Below, piece after piece: positions 7,320 to 15,372 of a DNA stretch of 42,717 nt (position 1 is its first letter; each line of letters opens with the position of its first letter). The DNA comes from Bacillus sp. AFS029637 (GTDB taxonomy: Bacteria; Bacillota; Bacilli; Bacillales; Bacillaceae_G): NCBI RefSeq assembly GCF_002584985.1, contig NZ_NUPZ01000033.1, positions 90,078-132,794 on the forward strand, given 5' to 3'. Made by a program: the position numbers and the translations under genes. Under the pieces are notes generated by a model that was not told where the DNA came from, did no database searches, and worked only from the letters and a program-made list of their open reading frames with translations.

Positions 7320-8633
7320 ATGTTTTGGCTACAATTTCTTACCTTATTACTCTGTATTTTTATTGGTGCACGTCTAGGCGGAGTTGGTTTAGGAGTAATG
7401 GGTGGCGTTGGTATGGCAATACTTGTTTTTGTCTTCCACTTACAACCAACCGCTCCTCCTATCGATGTAATGCTTATGATTTTAGCAGTAATTACCGCTG
7501 CCGGTGCTTTGCAAGCTGCTGGAGGAATGGACTATCTTGTTCATCTAGCTGAAAAAGCATTACGAAAAAATCCAAAGCGTATTACTTTTTTTGCTCCAAT
7601 TGTTACTTATTTATTCACACTATGTGCTGGCACTGGTCATGTTGCCTATTCTGTACTTCCTGTTATCGCAGAAGTCTCTCGTGAATCAGGAATTAGACCC
7701 GAGCGACCAATGTCAATTGCCGTAATCGCTTCTCAACAAGCCATTACAGCTAGTCCCATTTCAGCTGCCACAGTTGCTCTTTTAGCAATGTTAGCTGACT
7801 ATAAAATCACTTTATTAGATATTTTAAAAGTAAGTATCCCTTCTACTTTCATCGCTTGTATGGTAGCTGCATTCGTTGCTAGTAAAATGGGGAAAGAACT
7901 AAATGAAGACCCTGAATACTTAAAACGATTAAAAGAAGGCATGATTTCTAAACTAGAGGAGAAAAAAGAATTTGTCGGTGTAAAAGGTGCTAAATTATCC
8001 GTTATCCTTTTCCTAGTAGGAACTTTCCTTGTTGTACTTCTTGGTTCCTTTGAAGCACTTCGTCCGGGATGGATGGTTGACGGGAAGTTAGTTCGCCTTT
8101 CTATGCCAAACACAATTGAAATGGTTATGTTAACTATCGCAGCTCTTATTATTATTTTCTGTAAACCAAATGTAGAAAGCATTGTGTCTGGTAACGTCTT
8201 TAAAGCGGGGGCAACAGCAGTTGTTGCTATTTTCGGTATCGCTTGGATGGGAGATACTTTCTTTAACGGAAACTTAAATATGATTCAAGGATCTATTCAG
8301 CATTTAGTAACAAGTGCACCATGGCTATTTGCTATCGCATTATTCATTTTATCTATTTTACTGTATAGCCAAGCAGCAACAGTTCGTGCTTTAATGCCAC
8401 TTGGACTATCTCTTGGTATTCCACCAGCATTACTAATTGCAATGTTCCCTGCAGTAAATGGATACTTCTTCATTCCAAACTACGGAACAATCGTTGCTGC
8501 CATTAACTTTGACCGTACTGGTACAACAGGCATCGGGAAATATGTACTAAATCATAGTTTTATGATTCCTGGCCTAATCGCAACCTTTACTTCTATCGGA
8601 ATTGGAATGCTCTTAATTTCCATTATGTTTTAA
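7320..8633 (+). CDS. dcuB: Anaerobic C4-dicarboxylate exchanger, DcuA/DcuB family
   Basis: This 437-residue, very hydrophobic protein has about 10-12 membrane segments. The N-terminal half closely follows E. coli DcuB: ARLGGVGLGVMGGVG, VFHLQPTAPPIDVMLMILAV, CAGTGHVAYSVLPVI and RPERPMSIAVIASQQAITAS. The family exchanges fumarate, malate or aspartate for succinate during anaerobic growth. An AGGTAG site precedes the ATG. It is monocistronic and convergent with thiE, sharing a terminator. No DcuS/DcuR pair is in the window. DcuB rather than DcuA is a similarity judgement. Confidence 0.9.
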   Translation: MFWLQFLTLLLCIFIGARLGGVGLGVMGGVGMAILVFVFHLQPTAPPIDVMLMILAVITAAGALQAAGGMDYLVHLAEKALRKNPKRITFFAPIVTYLFTLCAGTGHVAYSVLPVIAEVSRESGIRPERPMSIAVIASQQAITASPISAATVALLAMLADYKITLLDILKVSIPSTFIACMVAAFVASKMGKELNEDPEYLKRLKEGMISKLEEKKEFVGVKGAKLSVILFLVGTFLVVLLGSFEALRPGWMVDGKLVRLSMPNTIEMVMLTIAALIIIFCKPNVESIVSGNVFKAGATAVVAIFGIAWMGDTFFNGNLNMIQGSIQHLVTSAPWLFAIALFILSILLYSQAATVRALMPLGLSLGIPPALLIAMFPAVNGYFFIPNYGTIVAAINFDRTGTTGIGKYVLNHSFMIPGLIATFTSIGIGMLLISIMF

Positions 8634-8636
8634 ATA

Positions 8637-8674
8637 AAAAGCACAAACCTATATTTAAAAAGGTTTGTGCTTAT
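8637..8674. terminator. Bidirectional terminator between dcuB and thiE
   Basis: AAGCACAAACCT (8639-8650) pairs with AGGTTTGTGCTT (8661-8672), with A-rich sequence on one side and TTATTT on the other. It sits between convergent genes and can serve both. Confidence 0.85.
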
Positions 8675-8721
8675 TTAATCAAACGTTTGTTTAAATAAAC
8701 GAAACAACTCGCTTTGCAACT

Positions 8722-9381
8722 CTACAAACTCTTCCTTACTTCCTTTACTAGCTCCTTCGTACTTTCATAAGGAGATTCCGCTAAGCTAATCGCAGAAATA
8801 ATAGAGACACCATCCGCACCTGCTTCTATAACAGAAGCAGTATTTTCAATCGTAATCCCACCAATACCGACAATCGGTATCATAATTCCTTGTTCTCTAA
8901 AATGAGCTAATCCTTTCGTTCCTTGAACAGCTTTCGTGTCTTTTTTTGTACTCGTTGGGAAAATAGGTCCAACGCCTAAATAGTCAGCTCCATTTTCAAT
9001 TGCCCAGCGTGCTTCTTCAATTGTATGTGTAGATACACCGATAATTTTATCACCCATTTTTTCACGAACAGAAGTAATTCCTTCATCATCCTGTCCAACG
9101 TGAACACCATCTGCATCTAGTTCAATGGCTAATTCAACATCGTCATTTACAATAAACGGTACACCATACTCCTTGCAAAGTGCTTGCACCTCTTTGGCAA
9201 ACTGTAAACGTTTCTCGCCCGTTAAAGCTTCTTCTCCCTTTTCACGAAACTGGAAAAGTGTCACTCCGCCATCTAACGCTTCTTTCAATACAGCTAACGG
9301 ATCTTTTATGCAGTTATTACTTCCCATAATAAAATACACTTGCAATAGCTTTGACATTTTATCTATTTCAATGCGTGCCAT
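8722..9381 (-). CDS. thiE: Thiamine-phosphate synthase
   Basis: A TIM-barrel enzyme of 219 residues that joins HMP pyrophosphate and thiazole phosphate to make thiamine phosphate. Visible family motifs are [59 protein letters not shown] and GIGGI. The ATG at 9381 is preferred over an in-frame GTG three codons earlier because the GAGGG Shine-Dalgarno abuts that GTG. It lies 15 bases after thiM, so the two form one operon under the TPP riboswitch at 10290-10380. Confidence 0.96.
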   Translation of the reverse strand: MARIEIDKMSKLLQVYFIMGSNNCIKDPLAVLKEALDGGVTLFQFREKGEEALTGEKRLQFAKEVQALCKEYGVPFIVNDDVELAIELDADGVHVGQDDEGITSVREKMGDKIIGVSTHTIEEARWAIENGADYLGVGPIFPTSTKKDTKAVQGTKGLAHFREQGIMIPIVGIGGITIENTASVIEAGADGVSIISAISLAESPYESTKELVKEVRKSL

Positions 9382-9396
9382 TTCTTTCACTCCCTC

Positions 9397-10206
9397 TTAC
9401 TCTAGTTCCTCAATCTTTCCATATTTCTCAATATCATCAGAAGTTGTATTTGCTAACTGATTTAAAAATTCAATTTGGAAACTACCAGGTCCTTTTTCTA
9501 CTGTTTTAGCAGCTGCTAGTTCCGCTGCTACTCCATAAAATGTTAATGCTGCCGCGGCTGCCTTTACATAATCTTTTTCTACCGCTGTAAAAGCTCCTAT
9601 TACAGAAGTTAGTAAACACCCTGTTCCCGTAACTTTCGTTAAGATGGGATGGCCATTTCGAATAAGAACAGTTTTCTCTCCATCTGTAACAACATCTTCT
9701 TTTCCAGTAATAATCGCCACTGTATTCAATTCGTCTGCTGCCTGCTTTGCAATACTTACAACATTGCCATTTCCAGTACCAGCGTCGACCCCTTTAATTT
9801 CCCATCTCTCATTAATAACGTTAGCTATTTCAGCTGCATTTCCGCGGATAACAGCTAAATCGATTTCAGCTGGAATATGTCTCGCAACTTCTGTTCGATA
9901 CGACGTTGCTCCTGCGCCAACTGGATCAAACAGTACTGGTACATTGTTCACATTTGCTGATTTACCCGCAAGTAACATCGCTTCTACTTCTTCAGGACGA
10001 AGTGTTCCCATATTTAAAACAAGAGCTCCAGCAATACTAGCCATTTCTGCTACTTCTTCTTTTGCATACGCCATTACAGGCGATGCCCCTAACGCTAACA
10101 AACCGTTCGCCGTAAAATTTGTGACAACAACATTTGTAATATTATGAACGAGCGGATTAGACTCTCTTACTAAATCCACTACTTTACTAATTTCTTGTAC
10201 ATTCAT
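9397..10206 (-). CDS. thiM: Hydroxyethylthiazole kinase
   Basis: A 269-residue ribokinase-fold salvage enzyme that phosphorylates hydroxyethylthiazole for ThiE. Motifs include [20 protein letters not shown] near the N-terminus, [17 protein letters not shown] and the catalytic/anion-hole segment [17 protein letters not shown]. The start chosen is the ATG at 10206, nine bases downstream of AGGAG; an ATG three codons earlier touches the RBS. It is first in the thiM-thiE operon. Confidence 0.96.
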   Translation of the reverse strand: MNVQEISKVVDLVRESNPLVHNITNVVVTNFTANGLLALGASPVMAYAKEEVAEMASIAGALVLNMGTLRPEEVEAMLLAGKSANVNNVPVLFDPVGAGATSYRTEVARHIPAEIDLAVIRGNAAEIANVINERWEIKGVDAGTGNGNVVSIAKQAADELNTVAIITGKEDVVTDGEKTVLIRNGHPILTKVTGTGCLLTSVIGAFTAVEKDYVKAAAAALTFYGVAAELAAAKTVEKGPGSFQIEFLNQLANTTSDDIEKYGKIEELE

Positions 10207-10242
10207 TTTTTTCATCTCCTAACTATAATGGTGGGAGATACA

Positions 10243-10273
10243 CAAAAAGACACTTTGCGTACGCAAAGTGTCT
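10243..10273 (-). terminator. Riboswitch terminator ahead of thiM
   Basis: A perfect 26-base palindrome, AGACACTTTGCGT joined to ACGCAAAGTGTCT (10248-10273), is followed on the minus strand by TTTTTGTG. It lies between the TPP aptamer and thiM and is the expression platform for premature termination. Confidence 0.88.
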
Positions 10274-10287
10274 GAATATGTGCTTTT

Positions 10288-10382
10288 ACACTCTCCCTAC
10301 GCTGGCATTATCCAACAGGTTCAAATGGTCAATGACGGATTAATAGTCATACTCTCAGTTTGCATCCACAAACTCCCATGTG
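10288..10382 (-). promoter_or_regulatory. TPP riboswitch of thiM-thiE
   Basis: The minus strand shows ACTGAGAG, AACCTGTTGGATAATGCC and AGCGTAGGGAGAG in thi-box order, with GGGAGTTTGTGGATGCAAACT forming the variant 5' helix. The region between the helices is longer than in the transport-operon copy. A terminator palindrome follows. Control by thiamine pyrophosphate is expected. Confidence 0.95.
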
Positions 10383-10476
10383 TTTATTATTCATCTATTT
10401 CAAAGTCTACTCTTATTCTAATAAAATAACAAGTTCTTTACCTTTCCATATTTGTTAATTTAAATTGTATACAATA

Positions 10477-10520
10477 AAAAAGAATTGCCCATCAAAACTT
10501 TAGAAGGACAATTCTTTTTA
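10477..10520 (-). terminator. Terminator after topB
   Basis: On the minus strand AGAATTGTCC and GGGCAATTCT form an imperfect stem followed by TTTTTTATTG, directly after the topB stop codon. Confidence 0.75.
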
Positions 10521-10521
10521 T

Positions 10522-12711
10522 TTAATCAAATTTTAATTTCTTTAATGCTTCTGCGAATGGGTTATTTAATGGTTCTTCTTCTTTATTCTGTTGTTTCATA
10601 TATTTTTGAACGTCACGCTTATCAGCCTTGTTACCTGATTCTTTTTTACGTCGCTCTTGGAATGTTGATAATTTCTCACGATAGCCACATTTACATGCGA
10701 AAATTTGGCCTGCACCTTCACCACGTAATTCTAATTTCTTTTTACATTGCGGGCAGCGCGCGTTTGTAGTACGGGATACATTTTTACGGTGACCACATTC
10801 ACGATCTTGGCATACGAGCATTTTGCCTTTTTTACCGTTTACTTCTAGCATCGGTTTACCGCAGTCTGGACAAGACTTCGTTGAAATGTTGTCATGTTTA
10901 TATTTTTTATCACTCGATTTAATTTCAGAAACAATTTCTTTCGTATAGTTCTTCATTTCAGAAATGAATACTTCTTTTTTCAATTTACCTTTTGCGATAG
11001 CCTCAAGCTTTTGTTCCCATTCACCAGTTAATGTAGGAGATTTTAATTCTTCTGGTACTAAATCAAGTAACTGACGACCTTTTGAAGTAATATGAATATC
11101 TTTACCACGTTTTTCAATTAAGAATGAATTGAATAGCTTGTCGATAATATCTGCACGTGTCGCTACAGTACCTAATCCGCCAGTCGATTTTAATGTATCA
11201 GCAAGTTGTTTATTGTGCGTATCCATATATTTTGTAGGATTCTCCATCGCTGAAAGTAAAGTCGCTTCGTTAAATCGTGCAGGTGGCTTTGTTTGACCTG
11301 ATGTTTGCATAAGTAGCTTTACACTTAATGTATCGCCCTTTTCAATGTGAGGTAGAAGCTGCTCTTTTACGTCATCCGTTACATCATCTTCTTCAAAGCG
11401 ATTTTCATATACTTCTTTCCAACCGGCATGTAGAATTGTTTTTCCTCGTGCAATGAACGTTTCATTACTAACTTTTGTGCGTAACGTTAGTTGCTCATAT
11501 TCGAATGCTGGGAATAACACTGCTAGGAAACGTTTTACAACTAAATCATAAATTTTACGTTCTTTATCTGTGAAGGCTGAGAAGTTAACATATCCTTCTG
11601 TCGGAATAATTGCGTGATGATCGCTTACTTTACTATCATCAACATATGATTTATTAGGCTTGATAGGCTTTTGTAGTACTTTATGTGCTAAAGAACGGTA
11701 TTCTCCGACGCCACATGCTTTTAAACGTTCTGGAAGTGTTCCGACGATATCGGATGAAATGTAACGTGAATCTGTACGAGGATATGTTAGCACTTTATGT
11801 TGTTCATATAACTTCTGCATAATGTTTAACGTTTCTTTAGCAGAGTAACCAAACTTTTTATTTGCATCACGTTGTAATTCAGTTAAATCGTAAAGACCAG
11901 GAGAGAATGACTTCTTCGGCTTTTTATCGATTTCCGTAACAATAGCATGTTGTTTATCTAGATTCTTTACAATACCATCAATTTTTTCTTTATTAAAACT
12001 ACGGCTATTACCGTTTGCATCTTGCCAAGTTAGTTTTAATTGATTCGTTGTTTGCGCTTCGATGCCGTAGTAAGTTTGAGCTTTGAAGTTCTTAATTTCA
12101 TCTTCACGACTAGCGATCATAGCGACAGTAGGTGTTTGTACACGACCACAATTCAGCTGAGCATTAAAGCGAGTTGTTAAAGCACGAGTCGCGTTAAGAC
12201 CGATATACCAGTCAGCTTCGGAACGTGCGACAGCTGAAGCGTATAAATTCTCATATGCTTTACCTGGTTTTAAATTGTTAAAACCGTCCTTAATTGCTTT
12301 GTCTGTTACAGAAGAAATCCATAAACGCTTAATTGGTTTATTTATTCTTGCTTTTTCAATTATCCAACGTGCTACTAATTCACCCTCTCTTCCTGCATCA
12401 GTAGCCACAATCACCTCATTAACATCATTTCGGCTAAGTTGATGTTTTACAGCATTAAACTGTTTTCCCGTTTGTTTTATAACAACTAATTTCATACGTT
12501 CTGGAAGCATTGGAAGATCTTCAAGATTCCATGTTTTATACTTATTATCATAAGTCTCAGGATCTGCAAGCGTCACTAAATGCCCAAGAGCCCAAGTCAC
12601 AATGTATTTGTCACCTTCTAAAAATCCATTACCTTTTTTTGTACACTTTAATACTTTTGCTATATCACGTGCAACTGATGGTTTCTCAGCAATTACTACA
12701 CTCTTTGCCAT
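10522..12711 (-). CDS. topB: DNA topoisomerase III (type IA)
   Basis: A 729-residue type IA topoisomerase that passes single strands through a transient break to resolve replication and recombination intermediates. The Toprim domain starts SVVIAEKPSVARDIAKVL and has the acidic cluster ATDAGREGELVAR (103-115). The active-site tyrosine is Tyr310 in VLTYPRTDSR. The C-terminus holds two topoisomerase zinc-ribbon units (CPDCGKPM with CQDRECGH, then CPQCKKKLEL with CKCG) and a charged tail. An AAAGGAG site precedes the ATG. It is a single-gene unit with its own terminator. Confidence 0.96.
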   Translation of the reverse strand: MAKSVVIAEKPSVARDIAKVLKCTKKGNGFLEGDKYIVTWALGHLVTLADPETYDNKYKTWNLEDLPMLPERMKLVVIKQTGKQFNAVKHQLSRNDVNEVIVATDAGREGELVARWIIEKARINKPIKRLWISSVTDKAIKDGFNNLKPGKAYENLYASAVARSEADWYIGLNATRALTTRFNAQLNCGRVQTPTVAMIASREDEIKNFKAQTYYGIEAQTTNQLKLTWQDANGNSRSFNKEKIDGIVKNLDKQHAIVTEIDKKPKKSFSPGLYDLTELQRDANKKFGYSAKETLNIMQKLYEQHKVLTYPRTDSRYISSDIVGTLPERLKACGVGEYRSLAHKVLQKPIKPNKSYVDDSKVSDHHAIIPTEGYVNFSAFTDKERKIYDLVVKRFLAVLFPAFEYEQLTLRTKVSNETFIARGKTILHAGWKEVYENRFEEDDVTDDVKEQLLPHIEKGDTLSVKLLMQTSGQTKPPARFNEATLLSAMENPTKYMDTHNKQLADTLKSTGGLGTVATRADIIDKLFNSFLIEKRGKDIHITSKGRQLLDLVPEELKSPTLTGEWEQKLEAIAKGKLKKEVFISEMKNYTKEIVSEIKSSDKKYKHDNISTKSCPDCGKPMLEVNGKKGKMLVCQDRECGHRKNVSRTTNARCPQCKKKLELRGEGAGQIFACKCGYREKLSTFQERRKKESGNKADKRDVQKYMKQQNKEEEPLNNPFAEALKKLKFD

Positions 12712-12778
12712 TTATTCAAACTCCTTTACTAACTATATACCGTTTAATATACCACAGTTTTCAGGAAGAAAAGTAAAG

Positions 12779-12921
12779 AAGCCCTTCTATTTGGCATAGC
12801 TTGTTTAAGAATCCCTACTTCTTGTTTCAATTTCTCATTCTCTCTATAAACCTCATTAAACTGTTTTGGAGTAACTACCACTTGCTGTTTTGAATAACAC
12901 TTAATCCATTTATAAATAATA
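12779..12921 (-). pseudogene. Remnant of an IS3-family transposase orfA
   Basis: On the minus strand a short open stretch reads YKWIKCYSKQQVVVTPKQF and continues into NEKLKQEVGILKQAM. That is the linker and leucine-zipper end typical of IS3/IS150-type OrfA proteins. There is a stop just upstream, no start codon with an RBS, no orfB and no visible terminal repeats, so only a scrap survives. It lies between topB and a glycosyltransferase. The match is to the general pattern of OrfA C-termini and could be fortuitous for such a short helix. Confidence 0.45.
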
Positions 12922-13026
12922 TTTTATATTCAATGCTTCAATCCGCGACTGTCTTAAACCGCTTCTTAACCGGAGTCGATACATCAACCATCCAAGCATG
13001 ATTAAAGAAAACATTAGATGAAATCA
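12922..13026 (-). other. Non-coding or eroded sequence between IS scrap and glycosyltransferase
   Basis: A 34-codon minus-strand frame beginning MFSLIMLGWLMYRLRLRSG and ending in KYYL lies here, but it has no ribosome binding site and no family I recognise. It may be part of the eroded insertion or simple chance. I do not call it a gene. Confidence 0.3.
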
Positions 13027-13854
13027 TCATTCTTTTCTCACAGTCAATCCGTTATTTTCCTTATAGTTTTTCAATCCACTTAAATCCGATTGACGGTAAA
13101 TATGATACGCTGGATAATGTGTATCCACATATAATTCTAATCCTATGGCCATGGCACGTATGCAAAAATGCCGATCTTCTCCCCAAAATGATACATTAGG
13201 AATTTCTTTGAAACACACTCCAGTTTGTATTGCTTTTTGGCTAATTAAAGTGCACGCTCCAAGTCCACCTACTTTATATATTCCTGGCTGTCTTAACATA
13301 TTCAAAAATTCTTCGTTTTTTGCTATTTCTTCTTCTGGAGTTAATGTTGTTTTCCCCTCGTTTTTATAAAAAGTGTATACATCCGTCATCCACACTTGCG
13401 GCATTTCTATACCATTAGCTACCCATTTAGTCCAAAAAATATTTGAAATAATGTCCTTTTTTGATTCAATCAATTGTTGTAAAGTGTTTGGATGAAGAAT
13501 CAAATCAGAATCGACTAAAAATAAATAATCATACTGATTTTCTTTTGCATAATCAATGATTTTATCCTTCATTTCAGCTACTTTCCAAACTTGATTTACG
13601 GGCCAATAATGAGTATTTTCATCCTTATAATAAGATTCTGGGGGGAGATTTTGGTCTCGTAAAATAGTAACGTCTGTATTATTGCTATAAAATTGATTCA
13701 ATAGGTTTTTGGAAGCTTGGTCCTCGTTGTCATCAAAAAAGATATAATGCACAACAAAATTTTCCGTGTTTAATTCTGTTAATGAAAAGAGAAATTCATC
13801 CAAAATAAAAGGGGATTGATGAATGGGGCTTCCAATTATTATTCTTTTTTTCAT
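13027..13854 (-). CDS. Glycosyltransferase-like protein (GT-A fold)
   Basis: A soluble protein of 275 residues. It starts KKRIIIGSPIHQSPFILDEF and carries a GT-A type acidic motif (YDYLFLVDSDLIL), where the DSD is likely to bind the metal-nucleotide sugar. It ends with WGEDRHFCIRAMAIGLELYVD and HYPAYHIYR, typical of family-2-like enzymes. The ATG at 13854 is preferred because AAGGAGGATTACA precedes it; the frame is open seven codons further. No polymer or protein target can be named. It diverges from a second glycosyltransferase at 14372, suggesting a small surface- or spore-glycosylation locus. Substrate is unknown. Confidence 0.8.
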   Translation of the reverse strand: MKKRIIIGSPIHQSPFILDEFLFSLTELNTENFVVHYIFFDDNEDQASKNLLNQFYSNNTDVTILRDQNLPPESYYKDENTHYWPVNQVWKVAEMKDKIIDYAKENQYDYLFLVDSDLILHPNTLQQLIESKKDIISNIFWTKWVANGIEMPQVWMTDVYTFYKNEGKTTLTPEEEIAKNEEFLNMLRQPGIYKVGGLGACTLISQKAIQTGVCFKEIPNVSFWGEDRHFCIRAMAIGLELYVDTHYPAYHIYRQSDLSGLKNYKENNGLTVRKE

Positions 13855-13875
13855 TGTAATCCTCCTTGTTATCAC

Positions 13876-14371
13876 AATAAATCATTGTTTTTTATAATGT
13901 ATATGGTTCTGATGCAGAAAATAACCTATAAATTAGGTTACAGCTAACAATATCCTTCAAAGAAATGAGTACATTCAAAACAGAGAACAATCATTTATAA
14001 TCGGATGGATTAGATCACGAATCGTATCACTACCTCACTTAAAATGGGCGTTTCACAATTCAATATTTTTAAAGAAAAAGTATTCTGTCGAAAAATGATA
14101 CATTCCAGCAAATTCTAGATATGAACAAATATAATGTCATTGCTTTTTAGCAGTTTATATATATTTGTTAAAGACCTGGAAGGCATATTAATATGCCTTT
14201 TTGTAAAAAGACTTTAGTTAACATTCCGAACCGCATACATATTATAGGTGTAAGTAACCTTGGAATATCTATACTAATCGTAGAAAAACATAGATAAATA
14301 TGCTACAGCCTATTAAGTCCTTTGAACAGTAACAGAAGAAATATGAACTAAAACGGAAAGAGGAGATTCAA
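13876..14371. other. Intergenic region between divergent glycosyltransferases
   Basis: About 500 bases of AT-rich sequence with no credible ORF. It must contain the promoters of both flanking genes, but I cannot point to a convincing sigma-A pair. The one clear element is the terminator-like palindrome at 14180-14204. The rest could be decayed sequence. Confidence 0.5.
14180..14204 (+). terminator. Terminator-like palindrome upstream of the second glycosyltransferase
   Basis: AAGGCATATT joined to AATATGCCTT is a perfect 20-base palindrome followed on the plus strand by TTTGT. No plus-strand gene precedes it, so it is either the relic terminator of a lost gene or part of the leader of the gene at 14372. 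Confidence 0.6.
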
Positions 14372-15076
14372 GTGATTACAAAACCTAGACTTCTTCTAAG
14401 CATGGTGGTTAAAAATGAAGAAAATCGTTATCTGCAGAGAGCATTAGAACATCACTTGCCATTTGTAGACCATGTGGTGATTATTGACGATGCAAGCACA
14501 GATGGAACAGTAGAATTATGTAAAAAACTATTAAAAAATACTCCTTATACACTTATAGAAAATAAAAATTCTCTGTTTACAAATGAGGTACAGCTTCGTC
14601 AAAAACAATGGGAAGAAGCTGTAAAATTGAAACCTGAATGGATTTTAAATTTAGATGCAGACGAAATTTTTGAACCTAATTTCGAACAAGAAATAGGAAA
14701 TATCTTAACTCATAGTCACTATGATGCAGTTTACTTTCGACTATATGATATGTGGTCAGAGACCCACTATAGAGATGACGATTACTGGAAAGCTCATCAT
14801 TATTATCGTCCATTTTTAATAAGATATCGTGATGAATTAACGTATAGTTGGAACAATATCCCTTTACATTGCGGAAGATTTCCCAATACCATTTCGCATT
14901 TTCCTTATATATGTCATTCATCCAGAATAAAACATTATGGATGGGCTCAAGAAAATGACCGCAAAAAGAAATATAATCGCTATAAAAAGCTAGATCCTGA
15001 TGCCATATATGGATGGAAGGAACAATATGACTCTATATTAGATCCTAATCCCAATCTAGTGAAATGGGAAGACTAA
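14372..15076 (+). CDS. Family 2 glycosyltransferase
   Basis: A 234-residue GT2-type enzyme starting at GTG, with AAAGAGGAG seven bases upstream. The N-terminus RLLLSMVVKNEENRYLQRAL and VVIIDDASTDGTVELCKKL is the nucleotide-binding half of a GT-A fold. WILNLDADEIFEP holds the metal-binding DADE. The family transfers sugars from nucleotide donors to surface polysaccharide or protein. The gene may be shortened at its end, since the following 200 bases look like decayed coding sequence. The acceptor is unknown. Confidence 0.85.
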   Translation: MITKPRLLLSMVVKNEENRYLQRALEHHLPFVDHVVIIDDASTDGTVELCKKLLKNTPYTLIENKNSLFTNEVQLRQKQWEEAVKLKPEWILNLDADEIFEPNFEQEIGNILTHSHYDAVYFRLYDMWSETHYRDDDYWKAHHYYRPFLIRYRDELTYSWNNIPLHCGRFPNTISHFPYICHSSRIKHYGWAQENDRKKKYNRYKKLDPDAIYGWKEQYDSILDPNPNLVKWED

Positions 15077-15300
15077 TGGTTCTGGCGCCAAAAATATAAC
15101 ACATGTACAATGAACCTTTACATCTTGAACACAATGATACTATCACCCTACAGGAGATGTGCGATCAGTATGAAAAAGGAAATCTTGTTTAGACCGCAGC
15201 ACTATCAACCTCCTATTACTTTGAGGTGTCACAGTAAATCTGAAGCACAATATAGAGAGAAATTATTTTATATAAGAGATGTTCACCGATAAAAAGAAGA
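15077..15300 (+). pseudogene. Probable decayed coding sequence downstream of the glycosyltransferase
   Basis: After the stop at 15074-15076 the same frame continues WFWRQKYNT before losing sense. A different frame at 15103-15192 reads MYNEPLHLEHNDTITLQEMC and runs 29 codons to a stop, with no RBS. A third short open frame follows. The composition looks like real protein broken by frameshifts, perhaps the lost C-terminus of the upstream enzyme or a neighbouring gene. I recognise no family. Confidence 0.35.
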
Positions 15301-15334
15301 AGAACCAATAAATAACTTAAAATTTGAGTAAACG

Positions 15335-15372
15335 AAAAGGATCCTACCACTCTCGGTAGGATCCTTTTATTT
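15335..15372. terminator. Bidirectional terminator between glycosyltransferase remnant and yhgE
   Basis: AAAAGGATCCTACC and GGTAGGATCCTTTT form a 14-bp perfect stem around a six-base loop, with A and T tracts on either side. It separates convergent transcription units. Confidence 0.9.

Noticed and set aside
7799-8182. Open minus-strand frame of 127 codons opposite dcuB
   Set aside because: It is antisense to a clear transporter gene and has no RBS or family features.
9644-10147. Open plus-strand frame of 167 codons opposite thiM
   Set aside because: It has shadow composition, no RBS, and overlaps a certain enzyme gene throughout.
12922-13026. 34-codon frame MFSLIMLGWLMYRLR as a small membrane protein
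   Set aside because: It has no RBS and lies in a patch that looks eroded.
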